From PWXP01 sp034005525 (GTDB lineage: Bacteria > Planctomycetota > Planctomycetia > Pirellulales > Thermoguttaceae), in contig JAVEUP010000017.1 of the NCBI GenBank assembly GCA_034005525.1, positions 1 to 64,000 on the forward strand: a stretch of DNA of 64,000 nucleotides. The letters run 5' to 3'. Each line of letters begins with the position of its first letter. The first letter of the stretch is position 1. Below are positions 58,575-64,000 of this stretch, one piece after another. Position numbers and translations under genes: made by a program. The notes under the pieces are model-generated. The model was not told where the DNA came from. It made no database searches and saw only the letters and a list, made by a program, of their open reading frames with translations.

Positions 58575-59690
58575 ATGAGCGACAAGCAACTGAACGTAGC
58601 GATTATCGGGCTGGGGTTCGGGGCCGAGTTCATCCCCATTTACCAGGCGCATCCCAACGCCAACATGTACGCCGTCTGCCGCCGCAACGAGGCGGAAATG
58701 AACAAAATCGGCGATGCCTTCGGCGTCCAGCAGCGCTACACCGACTACGACGACGTGCTGGCCGATCCCAAGGTCGATTACGTCCACATCAACTCCCCCA
58801 TTCCCGACCACGCCTGGATGTCGATTGCCGCACTGAAGGCCGGCAAGCACGTCATGTGTACGGTCCCGATGGCCACGACCATCGAGGAGTGCGAGCAGAT
58901 TGTCGACCTGGTCCGCTCGACCGGCCTCCGGTACATGATGGCCGAAACGGTCGTCTACAGCCGCGAGTTCCTTTTCATCAAGCAACTGTACGAGAAGGGC
59001 GAGCTAGGCAAGGTGCAGTACATGGCGGCCTCGCACCCGCAGGATATGCAAGGCTGGCCGGAATACTGGGAGCGGATGATCCCGATGCACTACGCCACGC
59101 ACGTGGTCTCGCCGGTGTTGGGGCTGGTCAACGGGTATGCCGAGTACGTTTCCTGCTTCGGTTCGGGGACGATCAACGAGCGGCTGGCGGTGAAGTCGGG
59201 CAATCCGTACGCGGTCGAGTCGTGCCACATCAAGATCAAGGACTCCGACGTCGCCGCCCATATCTGGCGGTTCCTGTTCGACACGGCCCGCCAGTACCGC
59301 GAATCGTTCGACGTGTACGGCACGAAGAAGAGCTTCGAGTGGGCGCTGGTCGAAGGGGAGGAGCACGTGATTCACACTGCGAAGAAGCCGGAGCCGGACA
59401 TTCCCGAGCGGGTCACCGTACCCGACTTCGCCCACATGCTGCCCGAGGAAATCCGGCCGTTCACCAGCACCATCCAAGACGCCGCACACCTATCGTTCAT
59501 CCAGGGCGCCGGCCACGGCGGCTCGCACCCTCACCTGGCCAACGAGTTCCTCCGCGCCCTGCTGGACGACCGCGACCCGTGGCCCAACGCCCCGCAATCA
59601 GCCAACTGGACCTGCACCGGCATCTGTGCGCACCAGTCGGCCATCAACGGCGGCGAGATCGTCCGTCTGCCGGAGTTTACGCTGGGGTAG
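58575..59690 (+). CDS. Cytoplasmic Gfo/Idh/MocA-like protein lacking the EKP lysine
   Basis: A 371-residue protein without a signal peptide. LNVAIIGLGFGAEFIPIYQA is the nucleotide-binding start. At the EKP position the sequence reads HVMCTVPMATTIEE, so the catalytic lysine is replaced by valine. The histidine-bearing segment (MHYATHVVSPVLGLVNG) remains. It may be a non-catalytic or mechanistically different family member, or act on a substrate that does not need the lysine. AGGAGAAG precedes the ATG at 58575. It is the third oxidoreductase of the cluster. Confidence 0.88.
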   Translation: MSDKQLNVAIIGLGFGAEFIPIYQAHPNANMYAVCRRNEAEMNKIGDAFGVQQRYTDYDDVLADPKVDYVHINSPIPDHAWMSIAALKAGKHVMCTVPMATTIEECEQIVDLVRSTGLRYMMAETVVYSREFLFIKQLYEKGELGKVQYMAASHPQDMQGWPEYWERMIPMHYATHVVSPVLGLVNGYAEYVSCFGSGTINERLAVKSGNPYAVESCHIKIKDSDVAAHIWRFLFDTARQYRESFDVYGTKKSFEWALVEGEEHVIHTAKKPEPDIPERVTVPDFAHMLPEEIRPFTSTIQDAAHLSFIQGAGHGGSHPHLANEFLRALLDDRDPWPNAPQSANWTCTGICAHQSAINGGEIVRLPEFTLG

Positions 59691-59706
59691 TTGTTTCGCC
59701 TGGCAC

Positions 59707-60030
59707 GCCTCCCGTGGGGCAGTGTTCGAGTCGTGGGTGGTATCGGAGGCGGTGAAGAACTACATGCACCGCGGCCTGCGCCCGGACGTCTACTTCTGGC
59801 GCGACGCATCGGGCCACGAGATCGACCTGCTGCTCGAAGCGGGCGGCGGTGACCTGGCGCCCGTCGAGGCCAAGTCGGGCCAGACCTTTCATCCCGACTT
59901 CGTCAAGGAACTCCACTGGTGGCAAAACACCGCCCGCCCGGCCGGCGCGCCCGGCACCGTGGTCTACGGCGGCGATTCGTCCACCCGCTACAAAGACTGT
60001 ACGATCCTGTCCTGGCGCGGTTGGGGATAG
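59707..60030 (+). pseudogene. C-terminal remnant of a DUF4143 ATPase gene
   Basis: The frame encodes GAVFESWVVSEAVKNYMHRG, then DVYFWRDASGHEIDLLLEAG and LAPVEAKSGQTF, matching the C-terminal DUF4143 domain of the intact protein at 20712-21935 in pattern but not closely in sequence. The ATPase domain and the start are missing. The fragment begins within 20 bases of the stop of the preceding gene. Confidence 0.85.
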
Positions 60031-60365
60031 GTGCGCAGGGCGATGAGGGCAACTCATTTGGTGATCAGCCGTTTGTAAAGGAGTGCAATTGCGGTAAGCG
60101 TGATGGCTCTTGATATCGTGCCGGCAAACATCCAGTTGATCGTCAAAAGGCACGCACCCCCGCGTGTACGTCTCCAAAGACTCCTACCGGCGTTCTGAGG
60201 GTTATCCTGACGAACAAGCCGTAGCCCGCTGCTCGGCCGTAATCTCTTCCCCCCCGCCTTGCCGGGCACAGACCATTTCGCCTACAATGTGCGTTTTCGT
60301 TGCTCCTTCCGGAAACTGGCACAAGCGTTCCGGTAAGGCGGTGCGAACCTGAGTACCGACTCGCG

Positions 60366-60418
60366 TGGGATAGGCTTCCAGCCTGTCGGCGGAAGAGGCA
60401 GGCTGGAAGCCTATCCCA
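60366..60418. repeat. Perfect 20-base palindromic repeat upstream of proS
   Basis: TGGGATAGGCTTCCAGCCTG (60366-60385) is exactly inverted at 60399-60418 with a 13-base loop. It lies about 100 bases upstream of the proS start in the 488-base gap 60031-60518, where no gene was recognised. Confidence 0.9.
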
Positions 60419-60518
60419 TGTTTCCCATTCCTGGTAGGCTACTGGTTTGCGCGGCCTGGAAAATGCGACCCTGTGCGCGCCACAAACCAGCCCACGTTCT
60501 CCCATATATCCAACTGCC

Positions 60519-62300
60519 ATGCTCTGGACCCAATCGTTCATCCCTACCATGAAGGAAACGCCCGAGGGGGCGGAAATACCCAGCCACGTGCTCATGCTTC
60601 GCGCAGGCATGATCAACCAGGTGATGGCCGGGGCGTACACGTACCTGCCGCTGGGGCTCAGGTCGCTCCGGAAGGCGGAGCAGATCGTTCGGCAGGAGAT
60701 GGACGCGGCCGGAGCGGTCGAGCTGCTCATGCCGGCCCTGTCGCCGCTTTCGCTCTGGGAGCGGACCGGCCGGGTCGAGGCCTTTGGCGACGTGCTCATC
60801 AAGTTCGCCGTGCAGCGCCCCGGGCGGAAGGTCCACATGGCGCTAGGGCCCACGCACGAGGAAGTGATTACCGACCTGGTGGCCCATCGCATTTCCAGCT
60901 ACCGGCAGCTTCCCATCACGCTGTACCAGATCCAAACGAAGTTCCGCAACGAGGAGCGACCCCGGTTCGGCGTGATGCGCACCAGCGAGTTCCTCATGAA
61001 GGACGCCTACAGCTTCAACCCGTCGCTTCAGTCGCTCAACGAAACGTACGAAAAGATGTATGCGGCCTATTGCCGCATCTTCGAGCGCTGCGGGCTGGAG
61101 TACCTGCCGGTCGAGGCGGAAAGCGGGCCGATCGGGGGCGATGCCAGCCACGAGTTCATGATCCCGGCCGAAAACGGCGAGGATACCGTGCTCCACTGCC
61201 GCGAGTGCGGCTACGCGGCCAACCAGGAGCGGGCCGAAGTGCGCTCCCGCGACTGCCCGCGCCCCGACGTGCCCGAGCAGGAGCTGCGCAAGGTGGCCAC
61301 GCCGGGCGCGAGTACCATCGAGCAGGTGAGCGCTTTCCTGAAGATCCGGCCACAGGATCTGATCAAGACGCTCATCTACGAGGCCGACGGCAAGCCGATT
61401 GCCGTCTTGATCCGCGGCGACCACGAGGCGAACGAGGGCAAAATCCGCCGCGCAGCCGGGGTCGGGGAACTGGCGCTCGCCGCGCCGGAGGTCATCGAGA
61501 AGGTCACCGGCGCCCCGGTCGGCTTCGCCGGCCCGGTGGGCCTTGCCGGCAAGCTGCCCATCTACGCCGACTACGACGTTCGCGTCATGGCCAACGTCGC
61601 CACGGGCGCGAACGAGGCCGACGCGCACCTAATGGGCGTGAACCCCGGCCGCGACTTCACGCCCGACGAGTTTGCCGACCTGCGCAACGCCCGGGGCGGC
61701 GACCCCTGCCCCCGCTGCTCCGGCAAGCTCGTCGAGCGGCACGCTATCGAGGGCGGGCACGTGTTCAAGCTGGGCACGAAGTATTCCGAGGCATTAAGCG
61801 CCAAGTTCCTCGACCAGGCCGAGCAGCAGCAGACAATCATCATGGGCTGCTACGGGATCGGCATCAACCGCATCCTGGCCGGCCTGATCGAGACGAGCCA
61901 CGACGCGCACGGCATCATCTGGCCGGTGAGCATCGCCCCGTACGAGGTGCTGCTCGTGCCGATGAAGACCGACGACGAGGCCGCCATGCAGGCGACCAAC
62001 GCGCTCTATGCCGAGCTTCAAGCCGCCGGCGTCGAGGTGTTGCTGGACGATCGCGACGCCCGTGCCGGCGTGAAGTTCAACGACGCCGACCTGGTAGGCA
62101 TCCCCCTGCGCATCGTGATCGGTCCCCGGGGCCTGAAGCAGGGGCAGCTTGAAGTGAAGTGGCGATGGGAGAAAAACGCTTCCATGCTGCCTTTGGCCGG
62201 CGCCGCCGCCACGATCGGCCGCTGGATTACCAAAGAGCGTACCGACAGCGCCCGCTTCCGCGCCGCGCGGAACGCGGCTTCAGGCTCGGCGGCGGATTAG
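60519..62300 (+). CDS. proS: Prolyl-tRNA synthetase (bacterial type)
   Basis: A 593-residue class II synthetase. Motif 1 region (GLRSLRKAEQIVRQEMDAAG), motif 2 (QIQTKFRNEERPRFGVMRTS) and motif 3 (GCYGIGINRILAGLIE) are present. Between motifs 2 and 3 an insertion domain with two cysteine pairs (CRECG and CPRCSG) occupies the place of the editing domain of the bacterial type. The ATG at 60519 gives the canonical MLWTQSFIPT start. It charges tRNA-Pro. The gene overlaps the convergent lipoprotein gene by 4 bases. Confidence 0.96.
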   Translation: MLWTQSFIPTMKETPEGAEIPSHVLMLRAGMINQVMAGAYTYLPLGLRSLRKAEQIVRQEMDAAGAVELLMPALSPLSLWERTGRVEAFGDVLIKFAVQRPGRKVHMALGPTHEEVITDLVAHRISSYRQLPITLYQIQTKFRNEERPRFGVMRTSEFLMKDAYSFNPSLQSLNETYEKMYAAYCRIFERCGLEYLPVEAESGPIGGDASHEFMIPAENGEDTVLHCRECGYAANQERAEVRSRDCPRPDVPEQELRKVATPGASTIEQVSAFLKIRPQDLIKTLIYEADGKPIAVLIRGDHEANEGKIRRAAGVGELALAAPEVIEKVTGAPVGFAGPVGLAGKLPIYADYDVRVMANVATGANEADAHLMGVNPGRDFTPDEFADLRNARGGDPCPRCSGKLVERHAIEGGHVFKLGTKYSEALSAKFLDQAEQQQTIIMGCYGIGINRILAGLIETSHDAHGIIWPVSIAPYEVLLVPMKTDDEAAMQATNALYAELQAAGVEVLLDDRDARAGVKFNDADLVGIPLRIVIGPRGLKQGQLEVKWRWEKNASMLPLAGAAATIGRWITKERTDSARFRAARNAASGSAAD

Positions 62301-63223
62301 TCGTCTTTGCTGTTGTCTATCCCGTGTGCCGAGCCGGCGCGGCGCGGGCGGAGTGCGCGCCTGGCGGTAAACACGCAGGCGGATAGAATGGCAAGGACGG
62401 CAAGCCACGGAGCAAGTACAATGAGCAAGACGGCAAGGTTTTCCCCTGTTACGACCAAACTGCTCAGCGAGCCGGTCCACGCACGGTGGGCTCGTTGCCG
62501 GAACGTCGCGACCTGCGGCGGCACATAACCTCGAGTCTCGCGCGCGGTAATCGTGACTGTGCAGAAGGCGGTAAGGTCTCCGAGCACCCGCAACCTTCCT
62601 TCGAGTCGTTCGATTTCCTCTCGTACGCGCGACAAGTGCTGTTCAATCTTGAGCACGTCGTCCAGATGACCGGCACTTTCGCGGAGCAGTGCGAGCAGCC
62701 GCTCCTCAGATGCCTTGCGGTTCCGAATGCGGCTTTCCACGTCGTAGAACTCGACGGTCACTTCTTCAGACTCAGATTGGAGCGTCTGGAATTCTCCAAG
62801 CCGCTGAGCTTCTTGCAGGAACGTGCCGTAGTTGGTGGCCGGAACGCGCACCTTCCAGGTTCCGGTTCGAGGCGAGCCGGTTGCCCCGGACAGTGAGGAA
62901 TAGGCAACAAACCCACCATGCCGCTTTGCAAGGGTCTCGACCTGCTCCGAAACCGCGCTGAAGTCCTCGACAACCAGATCGAGTGTGGCCTGGTAGACGA
63001 TCTTCCGGCGAATGGCCTCGTTGCCGCCATCCGGTTCACCGCTGGCTTGTCCCGTTACTGGCTCGATGCGTGCCGTGGGCACGTCGTCGGCTGGCGTTCC
63101 AACTGGTGATGTCGGCACGGCTGCCGCCTCATCGGCGTTCCGTTGGGCAGGATCCGACGCGGCGCCGCAACCGAACACGGCAAGCCCCAACAAGGCAGCG
63201 GGCAAGATAACCAACGTTCGCAT
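62297..63223 (-). CDS. DUF4349 lipoprotein with C-terminal membrane segment
   Basis: A 308-residue protein with a lipobox (GLAVFGC, Cys19). The DUF4349 domain spans about residues 70-245, including RRKIVYQATLDLVVEDFSAV and a central coiled coil around residues 165-215 (SRIRNRKASEERLLALLRES). A membrane segment near the C-terminus (LAVLLIVLAPWLAVLAILSA) follows, so the protein is anchored at both ends, like other DUF4349 proteins. The function is unknown. It is convergent with proS. Confidence 0.85.
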   Translation of the reverse strand: MRTLVILPAALLGLAVFGCGAASDPAQRNADEAAAVPTSPVGTPADDVPTARIEPVTGQASGEPDGGNEAIRRKIVYQATLDLVVEDFSAVSEQVETLAKRHGGFVAYSSLSGATGSPRTGTWKVRVPATNYGTFLQEAQRLGEFQTLQSESEEVTVEFYDVESRIRNRKASEERLLALLRESAGHLDDVLKIEQHLSRVREEIERLEGRLRVLGDLTAFCTVTITARETRGYVPPQVATFRQRAHRAWTGSLSSLVVTGENLAVLLIVLAPWLAVLAILSACVFTARRALRPRRAGSAHGIDNSKDD

Positions 63224-63925
63224 GGCTGGACCTCTTATGTAAGCGCTAGGCCGTTTGATCCGTCTTGTTCAACGAAATCACTCTTTCGCACAAATACCGC
63301 CCTACATGTAAGAGACACCACGGCAACTGTTTATTCCCAGCCCCTGGGCTGGTGAAAGAGCTAGCCGTCTTCACGGGAGATTGGTGGCGGTTTGTGTTCC
63401 GAAGCGAGGGCTTTGCGTACGACACGTTTTCGCGCGATGTCTCAGAAGCCAATCGCGGTCAAGGCGGAAGCGGAAGGGCGCAAGCCCTCCGGTCCTAGCG
63501 TGTGCGTGAATGGCGTAATTGGCCGCAACGGACGAACCGGACGGCTTGCGCCGTGCCGCTATTGCTCCGTCGCACCCCGCCGCTCGGCGGCGACGGAACA
63601 CACCGTCACCAATGGAACGTAGTTCGCCAATCCGGGCTAGACCCTTTTTCCCGGGTCTTCACCTGCCGAGCCAGCCCATGCCCCGGCGACTACAGTGCCT
63701 GTCAGCCGTCGCTTCTGAACCCTGGACTGTTGCCTGGGGAGGTTTCCGTAGGATAGAATGCGGGAAGGGCAGCCACCAGACGAAGTGGGATACGATGGAC
63801 ATGGGTTCCAGCGGATGCTAGGCACACCCCATCCATTCTCTCGCGAGGTGGCTAGTTTCGTGGAATAACAAGCTGTGTCGGCGCTGAGGCTCGCAATGCG
63901 TGGTAATCGGAAGCCGCACTCCCCT
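63224..63925. other. Intergenic region with an imperfect palindrome
   Basis: No gene is supported in these 702 bases. An imperfect palindrome of about 90 bases (63470-63559) pairs GCGGAAGGGCGCAAGCC with GGCTTGCGCCGTGCCGC. Small open frames in the region have no recognisable domain and overlap this element. Confidence 0.5.
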
Positions 63926-64000
63926 TCACACCAGCGCATTCCACACCATCTTGCCGGCGGTGATGCCGGCGGCGATGTACATGATGGCGGCGAAGGGGCG
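63926..64000 (-). CDS. C-terminus of a membrane protein (cut by the window end)
   Basis: The minus strand encodes RPFAAIMYIAAGITAGKMVW followed by NALV and a stop. It is a short hydrophobic end, most likely the last membrane segment of a protein that extends beyond position 64000. The family cannot be named from 24 residues. Confidence 0.55.
   Translation of the reverse strand, partial: RPFAAIMYIAAGITAGKMVWNALV

Noticed and set aside
60031..60518. T-box or other riboswitch before proS
   Set aside because: No T-box sequence or matching fold was recognised; only the palindromic repeat is evident.
63224..63925. Small genes in the gap near the window end
   Set aside because: Short frames overlap an imperfect palindrome on both strands and have no domain similarity.

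Overview
The window reads as a chromosomal segment of a GC-rich planctomycete. The marks are a DUF1559 pseudopilin-like protein (46850-47770), several Asp-box sialidases, Tat-exported Gfo/Idh/MocA oxidoreductases, a XylR-type LacI/AraC regulator, small secreted proteins of unknown function, and many intergenic palindromic repeats. No rRNA, tRNA, CRISPR array, phage or complete insertion sequence was recognised.

Layout. 427-6864 (+): a TPR protein, then a tightly overlapping chaperone operon (J-domain protein, GrpE, DnaK, zinc-ribbon/TPR protein). 7146-13573 (+): a peroxide and redox island with a Fur/PerR regulator, a rubredoxin/glutamate-synthase-like protein running in frame into rubrerythrin, a di-haem peroxidase-like cytochrome, a peroxiredoxin and a sigma-54 activator with a cysteine-rich PAS domain. 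13580-26146: a rhodanese, a small two-gene module, then a sialic-acid-like module. That module has a UroD-like protein, two sialidases, a hybrid DUF1559 protein and a GntR regulator on the minus strand, followed on the plus strand by a DUF4143 ATPase and an operon ending in a kelch-sodium/solute symporter fusion. The GntR gene and the symporter operon share an operator-like motif.

26339-35460: a ketosynthase without the catalytic cysteine, a secretin-like exported protein, a membrane protein, GltX, two proteins of unknown function and NAD kinase. NAD kinase, DXS and a polyprenyl synthase form a minus-strand cluster (34576-38310). 38418-45806: a FliL-like protein, a methyltransferase, a lipoprotein, a third sialidase with a CBM9-like C-terminus, and UvrA. 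46300-53856: a lipoprotein, the DUF1559 protein, two membrane proteins, a DUF4258/YgiT-type pair, RNase R and a YhaM-like nuclease. 54020-59690: a XylR-type regulator divergent from three Gfo/Idh/MocA oxidoreductases. 60519-64000: ProS, a DUF4349 lipoprotein and the end of a membrane protein.

The most unusual content is structural. Both small toxin-antitoxin-like gene pairs lie between truncated copies of nearby genes: UroD and sialidase remnants around 14353-15126, RNase R and DUF1559 remnants around 49263-50361. Palindromic repeats also sit inside or between reading frames. One adds about 27 codons to the kelch domain, and one lies at the junction that joins the glutamate-synthase-like protein to rubrerythrin. 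Several others fill gaps between convergent genes.
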